From Mucilaginibacter galii (GTDB lineage: Bacteria > Bacteroidota > Bacteroidia > Sphingobacteriales > Sphingobacteriaceae), in NCBI RefSeq assembly GCF_014635825.1, contig NZ_BMDO01000003.1, positions 124,001-188,000 of the forward strand: 64,000 nt of DNA. Reading direction: 5' to 3'. Within the stretch, counting starts at the first letter, position 1. Every line of letters starts with the position of its first letter. The translations under genes and the position numbers were made by a program. The notes under the pieces were generated by a model that worked only from the letters and a program-made list of their open reading frames with translations, did no database searches and had not been told where the DNA came from. Below are positions 34,754 to 43,774 of this stretch, one piece after another.

Positions 34754-34779
34754 AAGCCATGCGGTATATCACATGGCTT
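34754..34779. terminator. Hairpin between convergent PAS and yceI genes
   Basis: AAGCCATG / CATGGCTT with a 10-base loop; on the minus strand ATTTTATTTC follows. Probably ends the YceI transcript and perhaps both. Confidence 0.65.
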
Positions 34780-34801
34780 AAATATGTTTGTCAATCGCTG
34801 G

Positions 34802-35335
34802 TTATGCTTGTTTAGTAAACTGCGCGTTGATAATGAGCTTTACATCTTCACCCACTACAATAGAACCGGCTTCGGTTATACCATCCCAGGTTAAGCCAAA
34901 CTCTTTACGGTTAATTTTACCGGTAATTTCAAAGCCTGCTTTGGTCTGGCCATAGAAATCTGCCGCTGAACCACCAAACTCCACGTCCATGGTAACAGGT
35001 TTGGTTACGCCTTTAATGGTTAGGTTACCGTCAAGCTTGTAATCTTCGTCGCTCACCTTTTTCAACGAGGTAGACTTGAAATTAATAGTAGGGTAGTTTT
35101 CTGCATCAAAAAACTCAGCCGATTTTAAATGCTGGTCACGAGCTTCCTGCGTAGTATCAATACTGGCTACGTCTAATGAAAAATCAACTTCCGAGTCTTG
35201 GAAATCGTCGCTTTCAGTTACCACTTCGCCTTCAAACTTGCGGAAAGATCCGGTAACGGTAGAAATAACCAGGTGTTTAACCTTAAACTGTACTTCTGAG
35301 TGCATTGGGTCTAAAACCCATTTGGTAGTTGCCAT
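34802..35335 (-). CDS. YceI-family lipid-binding-like protein
   Basis: 177 aa beta-barrel of the YceI superfamily. WVLDPMHSEVQFKVKHLVISTVTGSFRKFEG at the start is diagnostic; later VDFSLDVASIDTTQEARDQHLKS, FFDAENYPTINFKST and LTIKGVTKPVTMDVEF. YceI proteins bind isoprenoids or fatty acids. Unlike E. coli YceI it has no signal peptide, so it would act in the cytoplasm. Single gene between PAS and sucC. Confidence 0.9.
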   Translation of the reverse strand: MATTKWVLDPMHSEVQFKVKHLVISTVTGSFRKFEGEVVTESDDFQDSEVDFSLDVASIDTTQEARDQHLKSAEFFDAENYPTINFKSTSLKKVSDEDYKLDGNLTIKGVTKPVTMDVEFGGSAADFYGQTKAGFEITGKINRKEFGLTWDGITEAGSIVVGEDVKLIINAQFTKQA

Positions 35336-35424
35336 AATATTATGATTGTTAAATGATTACACAATTATAAACATTCATGTGTTTAAACATGTAAATGTTT
35401 TTTAATTATAATTTATGGTTACAA

Positions 35425-35453
35425 AAGAAGGGAACATTTTGTGTTCCCTTCTT
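35425..35453 (-). terminator. Terminator for sucC
   Basis: Perfect 12-bp stem AAGAAGGGAACA / TGTTCCCTTCTT with 5-base loop, followed on the minus strand by TTTTGTAACC. Confidence 0.85.
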
Positions 35454-35481
35454 GATATTTGTCAATAAATAACATCAACCC

Positions 35482-35547
35482 GGCCCTCTCCAAAGGAGAG
35501 GGAGATGATTCTAAAGCCCTCCCTTTTGAGGTGGGTTGGGAGGGGTT
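35482..35547. repeat. Dispersed GC-rich repeat, family B (copy 2)
   Basis: Contains CCCTCTCC-AAA-GGAGAGGG (a perfect hairpin), a spacer GATGATTCTAAAG, then CCCTCCC...GGGAGGGG as at 24072-24107. Its end overlaps the sucC stop codon (35546-35548). Confidence 0.75.
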
Positions 35548-36736
35548 ATGCTAAAACTTCGGTTACTAACTGTGCAGCTTCTTTTAACAAGATAGCCGAG
35601 TAAACTTTTAATCCCGAGTTATCGATCAATTCTTTTGCTTCTTTAGCGTTAGTGCCTTGTAAACGAACGATGATAGGTACAGGAATGTTTCCAATTTCAT
35701 GGTAAGCATCAATTACACCTTGTGCAACACGGTCGCAACGTACAATACCACCAAAAATATTGATCAGGATAGCTTTAACTTTAGGGTCGCTCAAAATGAT
35801 GTTGAAGCCAGCCTTAACAGTTTGTGCATTGGCAGTACCACCTACATCTAAAAAGTTAGCAGGCTCACCACCGGCAATCTTAATAATGTCCATAGTAGCC
35901 ATTGCTAAACCGGCACCGTTAACCATACAACCTACGTTACCATCTAGTTTAACGTAGTTAAGGTTAGAGCGACTTGCTTCAACCTCTGTAGGGTCTTCCT
36001 CTGCAGTATCGCGCAAGGCGGCGTAATCTGCATGGCGGTACAAAGCGTTATCATCCAGGTTTACTTTAGCATCAACCGCTAAAATTTTATTGTCTGATGT
36101 TTTTAACACCGGGTTAATTTCAAATTGAGAAGAATCGGTAGCATCGTAAGCTTTGTATAAGGCAGCGATGAATTTTACCATATCCTTAAAAGCATCGCCG
36201 CTTAAACCTAAGTTAAAGGCAATTTTACGTGCCTGAAAACCTTGTAAGCCAACTTTAGGATCAATTTCTTCTTTGTGTATTAAGTGGGGGGTAGAGTGTG
36301 CAACCTCTTCAATGTCCATACCACCTTCGGTAGAGTACATGATAATGTTACGGCCTTTGGCACGGTCTAACAAAACGCTTATGTAAAACTCTTTGGTTTC
36401 GCTATCGCCGGGGTAGTAAACATCCTGAGCAACTAATATTTTGCTAACCAGTTTACCTTCCGGGCCGGTTTGTGGAGTAACCAGTTGCATGCCTAAAATG
36501 GCTTCTGCTTTTTCTTTAACCTCATCAAGGTTTTTTGCCAGCTTTACACCGCCGCCTTTACCACGGCCGCCGGCATGTATCTGGGCTTTAATAACCACCC
36601 AGCTCGAACCGTAATCTTCCTTCATCTTTTTGGCGGCTTCAACAGCCTCTTCCACAGTGTCGGCTACGATGCCTTCCTGTACTCTAACGCCAAAACTTTT
36701 AAGTATGGCTTTACCCTGATATTCGTGAATATTCAT
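35546..36736 (-). CDS. sucC: Succinyl-CoA ligase (ADP-forming), beta subunit
   Basis: 396 aa ATP-grasp enzyme of the TCA cycle; makes ATP or GTP from succinyl-CoA with SucD. N-terminal MNIHEYQGKAILKSFGV, nucleotide-binding VIKAQIHAGGRGKGGGVKLA, and EINPVLKTSDNKILAVDAKVNLDDNALYRH are diagnostic. The phosphate/CoA loop is LINIFGGIVRCDRVAQGVI. No sucD lies nearby in the window, so the subunits are split. The stop codon overlaps a family B repeat. A weak -7-like TAGATTTA lies upstream. Confidence 0.96.
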   Translation of the reverse strand: MNIHEYQGKAILKSFGVRVQEGIVADTVEEAVEAAKKMKEDYGSSWVVIKAQIHAGGRGKGGGVKLAKNLDEVKEKAEAILGMQLVTPQTGPEGKLVSKILVAQDVYYPGDSETKEFYISVLLDRAKGRNIIMYSTEGGMDIEEVAHSTPHLIHKEEIDPKVGLQGFQARKIAFNLGLSGDAFKDMVKFIAALYKAYDATDSSQFEINPVLKTSDNKILAVDAKVNLDDNALYRHADYAALRDTAEEDPTEVEASRSNLNYVKLDGNVGCMVNGAGLAMATMDIIKIAGGEPANFLDVGGTANAQTVKAGFNIILSDPKVKAILINIFGGIVRCDRVAQGVIDAYHEIGNIPVPIIVRLQGTNAKEAKELIDNSGLKVYSAILLKEAAQLVTEVLA

Positions 36737-36852
36737 TTGTTGTAAAGAATTTGCTGTAAATCTACAATTTAGGTTGGAGTTATGAAATTTTTTTAGTGAG
36801 TAGTTGAGTGGTTAAGTAGTTGATTGGTTAATAGTGAATGGTTAACTTGACC

Positions 36853-36884
36853 CAATCAACCAATCAACCAATCAACCAATCAAC
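36853..36884. repeat. 8-bp tandem repeat (CAATCAAC x4)
   Basis: Four perfect CAATCAAC units, then a partial one. An upstream complementary TTGATTGGTTAA (about 36821-36832) allows a hairpin with the array. It sits directly upstream of the lolD-type gene, so copy number could affect its promoter region. Confidence 0.85.
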
Positions 36885-36900
36885 CAATTTCTTTTTTAAT

Positions 36901-36908
36901 TACATTTG
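36901..36908 (+). promoter_or_regulatory. -7 box before the lolD-type gene
   Basis: TACATTTG ends 5 bases before the ATG (36914). No good TTTG -33 element is at the right distance. If used, the transcript would be leaderless or nearly so. Confidence 0.45.
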
Positions 36909-36913
36909 CAACT

Positions 36914-37570
36914 ATGCTAAAAGCACTGGGTATTCAAAAAACTTACGGTAAACTCCATATTTTAAAAGGAGTGAATCTCGAAGTACAGCAAGGCGAAATT
37001 GTAACCATAGTAGGTGCCTCAGGCGCCGGCAAAAGTTCCTTACTGAACATTATTGGTACCCTTGATAAGCCCGATGCCGGCCAGTTGTTTTTAAATGAAA
37101 CGGAGATCAGCGGCTTAAACAGTAAGCAATTGAGCCATTTTCGCAATACGCAAATTGGCTTTATTTTCCAGTTCCATCATCTGTTGGCTGAGTTTAACGC
37201 CTTGGAGAATGTTTGCATCCCTGCTTTTATTGCAGGTACACCCAAAGCTGAAGCCGAGAAACGTGCCGCTACATTGTTGGATATGCTGGGCTTAAGCAGT
37301 CGTATACATCATAAGCCCAACCAACTATCGGGCGGTGAGCAGCAAAGGGTGGCAGTGGCCCGTGCGCTGGTGAATAAACCGGCCATGATCCTTGCCGATG
37401 AGCCCTCGGGTAACCTCGATTCGGCGAACGCACGCGACCTGCATGAACTCTTCATCAGGCTGCGTAACGAGTTTAATCAAACATTTATCATCGTTACTCA
37501 TAACGAAGATCTGGCCGCGCTGAGCGACCGCAAAGTAACCATGAAAGACGGTTTAATTGTTCAATCATAA
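36914..37570 (+). CDS. ABC transporter ATP-binding protein, LolD-like
   Basis: 218 aa. Walker [16 protein letters not shown] (residues about 34-48), Q-loop in [28 protein letters not shown], signature [15 protein letters not shown], Walker [13 protein letters not shown], and H-loop FIIVTHN. The [15 protein letters not shown] and NLD-S patterns are those of the LolD/MacB group, which moves lipoproteins or drives outer-membrane processes. The permease partner is not adjacent. Heads a three-gene operon with a small protein and a HAD-like protein, both overlapping. Confidence 0.88.
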   Translation: MLKALGIQKTYGKLHILKGVNLEVQQGEIVTIVGASGAGKSSLLNIIGTLDKPDAGQLFLNETEISGLNSKQLSHFRNTQIGFIFQFHHLLAEFNALENVCIPAFIAGTPKAEAEKRAATLLDMLGLSSRIHHKPNQLSGGEQQRVAVARALVNKPAMILADEPSGNLDSANARDLHELFIRLRNEFNQTFIIVTHNEDLAALSDRKVTMKDGLIVQS

Positions 37571-37574
37571 TATA

Positions 37575-37877
37575 GTGTATACTTTAATAACAGCAGCCAG
37601 TTCGGCAAAAGCTCACCAGGTTAAAAATCAGCTACAAACGCAAACCGTATTGTTGGGCGACTATCTTGATCTGCCCGAGGTAATGATCAAAGCAGGTAAA
37701 ATGGTAAAGCTGCCTGATCCCGGTAAAGAAGCTTATCCGCATCAAATGCTGGCTTTTTGCCTGGACTACAATGTAAATACAGTTTACGTGTTGCGTAACG
37801 AGGAGGCGCAAGCCCTGGCACCCGCCGGATTGCTTTTTAAAGAATACGGTATAGATATAATTGCTTCTTATGATTAA
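37575..37877 (+). CDS. Small conserved-looking protein of unknown function
   Basis: About 100 aa. The start is uncertain: GTG at 37575 (4 bases after the lolD stop) or TTG at 37557 (14-base overlap). Sequence VYTLITAASSAKAHQVKNQL, TVLLGDYLDLPEVM, GKMVKLPDPGKEAYPHQMLAFCLDYNVNTVYVLRNEE, LFKEYGIDIIASYD suggests an alpha/beta Rossmann-like unit similar to the N-terminal domain of ATP-grasp proteins, but without an ATP-grasp domain attached. No function assigned. It overlaps the HAD-like gene by 8 bases. Confidence 0.7.
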   Translation: MYTLITAASSAKAHQVKNQLQTQTVLLGDYLDLPEVMIKAGKMVKLPDPGKEAYPHQMLAFCLDYNVNTVYVLRNEEAQALAPAGLLFKEYGIDIIASYD

Positions 37878-38469
37878 GTACAGCGATATAGACCCACGCA
37901 TCAAGGGTTTCATTTTTGAGCTGGATAATGTGCTTTTCCCCGAAAAGGAATACCTGTACCAGGTGTATTACCTCTTTGCAAGCTTTTTGGAATACACCGA
38001 ACTGCTTAATGCCAAGGTACTGGTAAACCTCATGGTACAAGCTTATGAAAAGGAGGGTGCCAATGCCGTATTTAACACCCTACAGGAGCATTTTAAACTC
38101 GATGAAAAGTACCGCTTTAACTTTGAGCATTTACATACGGCAGCGCAGATTCCATTAAAAATAATGTTATATCCACACATGCTTACCTTATTGCAAGATA
38201 TTGTAGTAGACCGTAAACAAATTTTTATTTTAACCAACGGCAATCCCCTGCAGCAGCTCAATAAAATAAAACATACCGATTGGCAAGGGCTGGAAAAATA
38301 CCTTACCTGTTACTTCGCCGAAGAGGTAGCACCTAAACCCGAACCCGATATTGTTCATCTCCTGCTAGATAAGCATCACCTGCAACGTCGCGAAACCTTG
38401 ATGTTGGGCGTTACCGATACCGACCGTTTTTGCGCTGAATCTTGCGGAATTGATTATATAGCTTTATAA
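37870..38469 (+). CDS. HAD-like protein with Glu in place of the nucleophile Asp
   Basis: 199 aa from the ATG at 37870. HAD fold with cap (YQVYYLFASFLEYTEL...). Motif I reads FIFELDNVLF: the position of the nucleophilic Asp (normally DxD) is Glu and the second Asp remains. Motif II Thr is in IFILTNGNP, motif III Lys in EEVAPKPEPD, motif IV region GVTDTDRFCAESCGIDY. Loss of the nucleophile makes ordinary phosphatase chemistry unlikely. It might be a substrate-binding or regulatory pseudo-enzyme. Third gene of the lolD-type operon. Confidence 0.8.
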   Translation: MIKYSDIDPRIKGFIFELDNVLFPEKEYLYQVYYLFASFLEYTELLNAKVLVNLMVQAYEKEGANAVFNTLQEHFKLDEKYRFNFEHLHTAAQIPLKIMLYPHMLTLLQDIVVDRKQIFILTNGNPLQQLNKIKHTDWQGLEKYLTCYFAEEVAPKPEPDIVHLLLDKHHLQRRETLMLGVTDTDRFCAESCGIDYIAL

Positions 38470-38539
38470 ATATTGCTTTGCATTGTTTCCTTGTAATATA
38501 TTATTACATTGCACGTTAAAGAAAAAATATTAGCTGATA

Positions 38540-40078
38540 ATGAAAAAAATTATATACGCTCTGATTTTACTCGCCGTTACATTTACTTCATGTAAAAAGA
38601 ATAAAACAGATGGTGGAGATTTAACCGGTGGCCAGGGAACAACAAATGCATCAGCGCTTGATCTGTTGAAGGATTCTGTTTACGCATATGCGCGTGAAGA
38701 ATATTTATGGTACGATGCCTTGCCCGAAGCAAGTGTATTTAATCCGCGTAAGTTTACCGGCAGCAGCGATGGTGCTGCCTTGCAGGCAGAAATTGATGCT
38801 TTTTCGCAATTAAAGCTTAACCCTACAAATGCTAACAGACCGTACGAATACGATGCCAGCTACCCGGGTACAGCTAAATACTCGTACATAGATGAGGGTC
38901 AGGCGGCTACTTCAATAGGAGGCACCGGCGGGGATTTTGGCTTCTCGGTATTTTATAATGCCTATAATGATCTACGTATCCGCTATGTATATCCAAGTTC
39001 ACCGGCCAGTACAGCGGGTATTGCGCGTGGTTATAAAGTAACTGCTGTAAATAATAGCACAGACATTTATTACAATCCAAACAGTGCCGATCCTAACTCC
39101 GATCCTAATTTGTTGTCTGTAGTTAAAGCGCTGGGCGGTAACTCTATTACCTTAACCGTGCAAAAGCCCGATAATACTACCGCAACGGTTACTATTAATA
39201 AGGGTAGTTATACCATTAACCCCGTCATTAAGTACAGCGTTATCACCACTGGTTCGGGTAAAAAAGTAGGTTACTTTGCTTTTAGCCGTTTTACGGTTTT
39301 AACCAATGCCCAAGCAAAAATTGATGAGGCATTTGCTTTTTTTGCAGCCAATAATGTTACTGAATTGGTTGTTGATTTGCGTTACAATGGTGGTGGTGCG
39401 GTTGAGACATCTGAATATATTGCCAATTACATCGCTCCGGCTTCAAAAAATGGTACCGTAATGTTTACCGAACGTTTCAATGCTAAGCTACAAGCTGGTA
39501 CCTACCCTTTACTGGCTAAAAAATACAGTATACCAAACGGCTACTTTAGCTTGGCTAACAATACTTACAGTTTTGCTAAAAAGGGTACCTTAAACTTAAA
39601 CAGGGCATTCTTCATTGTAACAGGCAGCACAGCATCTGCCAGCGAGTTGCTGATCAATAACGTAATGCCAGCATTGCCGGGTGGTGTGCAGCTTATTGGC
39701 CGTACTTCTTATGGTAAGCCGGTTGGTTTCTTCGGTATTCCGGTAGGTAAATACGATTTGTATATTTCTGAATTTGAAAGCCAAAACTCACAAGGCAAGG
39801 CCGATTTTTACCAGGGTATGGTTCCGGGAGGAAACTTTGCAGGTGTAACTGCTAATGATGATGTAACCAAAGATTTTGGCGACCCGGCCGAGGGTTTACT
39901 GGCTCGTGCCATCAACTTCATCGAAAAGGGAAATTATACAGTAGCCAGCTTAAGTACGCTTAGCGTTACGCCAACTGCAGATCAAACCAAGCTGCGTGAT
40001 GCCAACATGCTTTTAGATACCAAGCAAGAGTTTAAAGGTGCTGTACATACCCGTTCGTTAGAGCGTTTACAACACTAA
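38540..40078 (+). CDS. Lipoprotein S41-family peptidase (C-terminal processing type)
   Basis: 512 aa. Lipoprotein signal MKKIIYALILLAVTFTSC followed by KKNKTDGGD. Then an S41 N-terminal helical domain (KDSVYAYAREEYLWYDALPEA), a PDZ-like segment (FGFSVFYNAYNDLRIRYVYPSSPA, with GIARGYKVTAVNN) and the tail-specific protease domain. VVDLRYNGGGAVETSEYIANYI and FIVTGSTASASELLINNVMPA hold the strand and the catalytic Ser (about residue 366). These act on C-termini in the periplasm. It converges with smc, with stop codons only 4 bases apart. Confidence 0.9.
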   Translation: MKKIIYALILLAVTFTSCKKNKTDGGDLTGGQGTTNASALDLLKDSVYAYAREEYLWYDALPEASVFNPRKFTGSSDGAALQAEIDAFSQLKLNPTNANRPYEYDASYPGTAKYSYIDEGQAATSIGGTGGDFGFSVFYNAYNDLRIRYVYPSSPASTAGIARGYKVTAVNNSTDIYYNPNSADPNSDPNLLSVVKALGGNSITLTVQKPDNTTATVTINKGSYTINPVIKYSVITTGSGKKVGYFAFSRFTVLTNAQAKIDEAFAFFAANNVTELVVDLRYNGGGAVETSEYIANYIAPASKNGTVMFTERFNAKLQAGTYPLLAKKYSIPNGYFSLANNTYSFAKKGTLNLNRAFFIVTGSTASASELLINNVMPALPGGVQLIGRTSYGKPVGFFGIPVGKYDLYISEFESQNSQGKADFYQGMVPGGNFAGVTANDDVTKDFGDPAEGLLARAINFIEKGNYTVASLSTLSVTPTADQTKLRDANMLLDTKQEFKGAVHTRSLERLQH

Positions 40079-40082
40079 GATA

Positions 40083-43000
40083 TTAATCGGCCAGTTGGCG
40101 TAAGTCGACCGGCACCACACGGGATATTCCCTGTTCAACCATAGTCACGCCGTATACTACATCGGTACTGGCTATGGTTCTTTTATTATGCGACACAATG
40201 ATGAACTGCGAGCTTGATGAAAACTTGCGGATAATGTTGTTAAACTTATCAATATTGGTATCATCCAGCGGGGCATCCACCTCATCAAAAATACAGAAAG
40301 GGGCAGGCTTTAACAGGTAAAGCGAGAACAGGATAGCCGTTGCTGTCAGCGTTTTCTCGCCGCCAGAGAGCTGATTGATAGATAGCGGTCGTTTGCCTTT
40401 AGGCTTCGCAATAATATCGATATCCGATTCCAGCGGCCGGTTAGGGTCGGTCAGAATCAAATCGCACGAATCTTCCTCGTTAAATAACGAGCGGAATACT
40501 TTGATAAAGTTCTCGCGCACCATAATAAAGGCCGTCATGAACTTTTCGCGGGCCGTATCATCAATCTCCTGTATGGTGGAGAGAAGCGAAGCCTTGGCTT
40601 CCATTAAATCTTTCTTTTGCGCTTGAATAAACTCATAGCGCTCGTTCATCTCCTTAAAAGCCTCTAAAGCCATAGGGTTAATGGCCCCAAACTCGTCCAA
40701 CTGTTTCTTAAGCTTCTCGGTGCGCTCACGCAAATCGTGCTCATTCTCTTCAGCAGGTATCTCGGTTTCCAGCAGGTCGTTAATGTCTATATTGAATTCT
40801 ACAGAAAGCCTTTCCTTTAAAGCGTTTAGTTCCAGTTTTAGGTTGGTGCGTTTGTCTTTCAGCTCATTTTCAATTACATCTGCCTGGTCTTTTTGGCGGC
40901 GTAATTGTGTGATCTCGTTCTCTTTTTCAGTCACCTGTCCGCGCGAGGTATAATAATCCTGCTCGGCCACTTTGGTAGCCTGTTCCAATTCCTCGAGCTG
41001 GCTATACATATCCAGCAGTTCATCGTCCGAAAAATCGGTTTGCTGCAAGGTTTCTAATAAGGCGGCCTGCACCTTTTCCATTTCGGTGGTGTTGGTTTGC
41101 AGGCGTGCTTCTAGGCTATCCTGCTGACTTTCGCGGTACTCTAAATCTTTATTTAAACCGGCTACCTTGTTTTGCTGTTGATGAAAGCGAATGTTTTCCT
41201 GGTTGTAAGCGTTGCTTTGTACGGTGGTATATTCGTTCAGTTCGTTAAAAGCTTCCTGCTTGTCTAACAACCGGTCGCTTTGTATCTCTTTCTGTGTTTT
41301 TAACTCGGCCAGTGCCGGGATAAGCTTTTGTTCTTCCTCCTGTATGCTGCGTATCTTCTGGGCAATATCCTCTTTGCGGTTACGGCTGTTGGTAATAAAG
41401 GTTTGATACTGCTCTCGCCGGGTGGTTACGGTAACCAGTTCGGTATGCAGGCGGTTTAGTTCTTGCTGTTTTTGCTGTATTTCAGCTGTTTTGCCTGATG
41501 CTTTTAAGGCCACCAGTTTGCTTTGCAGGGCTTCCTGCTCAGCTTTGTAGGCACCTATTTGTTGTTCGGTTTGGCGTATCTCTTTAGCCAGGTTTTCTAA
41601 ATTCTTAGCCCGGCCTATCCGCTTGCCCTCAAACAATCCAACCGATCCACCAGCCATGCTGAATACCGATTTGCTAAAGCGGCCGCTTTTACCCAGCAGC
41701 ACCCTGCCTTGTGGTACAGCTGAGGTATTCAAATCATTTTCGGCGGCATCATCTACCAGATATACGTTGCGTAGCAAGTAATTACACAACGGACGATACC
41801 GTGGCTCAACTTCCACTACGCTTAAAGCAGGCAGCAAACTTTCTGTTGCAGCAACCGGTGTTAGTTCACCCAATGCTTTATAATGATCTAATATAAAGAA
41901 CTGGGCTCGACCTCTGGATGAACTGCGGAGCAAGTTAATGGCTTTAATCGCCTGTTCGTAGTTATCAACTACAAAGTAGTTCATCAGTGGTTCCAGGTAA
42001 TTCTCAATGGCAATGCGGTATTCTTCACGGCAAAACAAAATATCGCTAAACAGCATAATGCTTTTTGCCCAGTCGGTTTGCTTCTTCAAAAAACGGATAG
42101 ATTCCGGGAAACCTTCCAGGTTATCTACCATACTCTTGGTCAAGTTGTACTCATTTTGCTTGGCGTCCAACTGCCTGCTGTACCCCGCTATATTATCCTT
42201 GGTGCCGGCAATCTGCCCTTCCGTTTCCCTGATCTGTTCCTGTAATTGCGCTTCAAATTCAACAGCGGCTCGTTGCTCGCCCTCGGCGGTCTGTAGGCGT
42301 TGCTCCAACTCAGCCACCAACTGGTTAAAGTGGCTTAGTTCCACCTCGCGGCTGGCCGTATCTTCCATGTTCCGTTGGCTTTCCTGCTCCAGGGCTTGTT
42401 GCTGAATGCGAAGTATGTCCAGGTCTTTTTCGGCCTGGTAAATTTGGTTTTGCAGCCGGTTATTAATGCTGCTTACCTCGTTTAGCTCGGCACGGGCAAT
42501 GGTTTGTTCCTGGCGCAGGTCGTCTACCGCTTGCTTTAAGTCGGCCAGTTTATTACTCACCGTTTCCAGGTTTTCTTCTTCCTGTAGCTTCTCTTCGTTA
42601 AGGCGTTTAATGTTGTATAGAACATGGTTCAGCTGGTTGCGGTCACGTTCCAGCTCCTCGGTTAACCGGGCCTCTTTATCGCGCTGAAATTTAAGCTGTT
42701 CGTTTTTGATCTTTTTCTCACTCTCGTAAGCCCTTATCTTAGAGATGCACTCATTGGTCGCTTTTTGTTGAACCGACAGATTTTTCTCTTTGTTCAAATT
42801 GTCCAGCTTTTGCTGCTGCAACGCGGCTTCAAGCGAGTCAATTTTTGAGGTAATGCCTGTGCGTTCCTCTCTATGTTTTTGTTCCTGCTCCTCAATGCGC
42901 ACCAAAGCATCGGTGAACGATACAATACGGAATGAAGCCAGCATAACGCTGAGCGATTTGTACTGCTCCTTAAGTTTGTAATAGCGTTCGGTTTTCTTGG

Positions 43001-43625
43001 CTTGGTTCTCCAGCGTTTTTAAGTTTTTTTCTATCTCAAAAAGCAGATCCTGTACCCGTTCCAGGTCGGCCTCGGTATCTTTGAGCTTGTTAAATGTTTG
43101 CTTTTTACGGAGCTTGTATTTTGAGATGCCCGATGCTTCCTCAAACAAATTACGGCGCGACCCTTCCTTGTTGGTGATGATCTCGTCTATCATCTTGAGT
43201 TCGATGATAGAGTAGGAGTCGGCTCCGATGCCGGTATCTAAAAACAGATCGGTAATATCTTTTAAACGACACTGCACATCGTTTAAGCGGTACTCGCTTT
43301 CGCCGGTGCGGTACAACTTGCGGGTCAACGTTACTTGCGAAAACTCGGTAGGCAATACGTTTTTGGTGTTATCAAAAGTTAGCGATACCTCGGCCAGGTT
43401 TGCAGGTTTGCGGCTTTTGGTGCCGTTGAAGATGATATTCTCCATCTTCTCTGATCGTAGGGCACGGGTGCTCTGTTCGCCCAATACCCAGCGAATAGAA
43501 TCGACCACGTTAGATTTACCGCAGCCGTTAGGCCCCACAATAGCGGTAACCCCCTCGTTAAAATTAATGGTGATCTTATCGCCAAAGCTCTTAAAGCCTT
43601 TGACCTCCAACTTTGTTAACTGCAT
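40083..43625 (-). CDS. smc: Chromosome segregation protein SMC
   Basis: 1180 aa, full length. The N-terminal ATPase half has MQLTKLEVKGFKSFGDK and Walker A GPNGCGKSNVVDSIRWVLGE (residues about 32-51). Two long coiled coils surround a hinge (about residues 500-660, FPESIRFLKKQTDWAK through GRVLLGKSGRFSKSV). The C-terminal half has the ABC signature LSGGEKTLTATAILFSLYLLK (about residue 1088) and Walker B FCIFDEVDAPLDD. SMC organises chromosomes with ScpA/ScpB, neither encoded nearby. Confidence 0.97.
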   Translation of the reverse strand: MQLTKLEVKGFKSFGDKITINFNEGVTAIVGPNGCGKSNVVDSIRWVLGEQSTRALRSEKMENIIFNGTKSRKPANLAEVSLTFDNTKNVLPTEFSQVTLTRKLYRTGESEYRLNDVQCRLKDITDLFLDTGIGADSYSIIELKMIDEIITNKEGSRRNLFEEASGISKYKLRKKQTFNKLKDTEADLERVQDLLFEIEKNLKTLENQAKKTERYYKLKEQYKSLSVMLASFRIVSFTDALVRIEEQEQKHREERTGITSKIDSLEAALQQQKLDNLNKEKNLSVQQKATNECISKIRAYESEKKIKNEQLKFQRDKEARLTEELERDRNQLNHVLYNIKRLNEEKLQEEENLETVSNKLADLKQAVDDLRQEQTIARAELNEVSSINNRLQNQIYQAEKDLDILRIQQQALEQESQRNMEDTASREVELSHFNQLVAELEQRLQTAEGEQRAAVEFEAQLQEQIRETEGQIAGTKDNIAGYSRQLDAKQNEYNLTKSMVDNLEGFPESIRFLKKQTDWAKSIMLFSDILFCREEYRIAIENYLEPLMNYFVVDNYEQAIKAINLLRSSSRGRAQFFILDHYKALGELTPVAATESLLPALSVVEVEPRYRPLCNYLLRNVYLVDDAAENDLNTSAVPQGRVLLGKSGRFSKSVFSMAGGSVGLFEGKRIGRAKNLENLAKEIRQTEQQIGAYKAEQEALQSKLVALKASGKTAEIQQKQQELNRLHTELVTVTTRREQYQTFITNSRNRKEDIAQKIRSIQEEEQKLIPALAELKTQKEIQSDRLLDKQEAFNELNEYTTVQSNAYNQENIRFHQQQNKVAGLNKDLEYRESQQDSLEARLQTNTTEMEKVQAALLETLQQTDFSDDELLDMYSQLEELEQATKVAEQDYYTSRGQVTEKENEITQLRRQKDQADVIENELKDKRTNLKLELNALKERLSVEFNIDINDLLETEIPAEENEHDLRERTEKLKKQLDEFGAINPMALEAFKEMNERYEFIQAQKKDLMEAKASLLSTIQEIDDTAREKFMTAFIMVRENFIKVFRSLFNEEDSCDLILTDPNRPLESDIDIIAKPKGKRPLSINQLSGGEKTLTATAILFSLYLLKPAPFCIFDEVDAPLDDTNIDKFNNIIRKFSSSSQFIIVSHNKRTIASTDVVYGVTMVEQGISRVVPVDLRQLAD

Positions 43626-43774
43626 TTACTCTGCAACCGTACCTTCAATTACGTTTAAACCTCCAAATTAACGTAAAAAAATGGTTTAACCATATACCGT
43701 AACTACAATGTTAACGGGCTTCAAAACATTTATACGGGTAAGTGTTTATACAATATTACTTGATACAATTTACC

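Noticed and set aside
43228-43671. 147-aa plus-strand ORF opposite the smc N-terminus
   Set aside because: Shadow of smc; its peptide only mirrors the conserved Walker A region.
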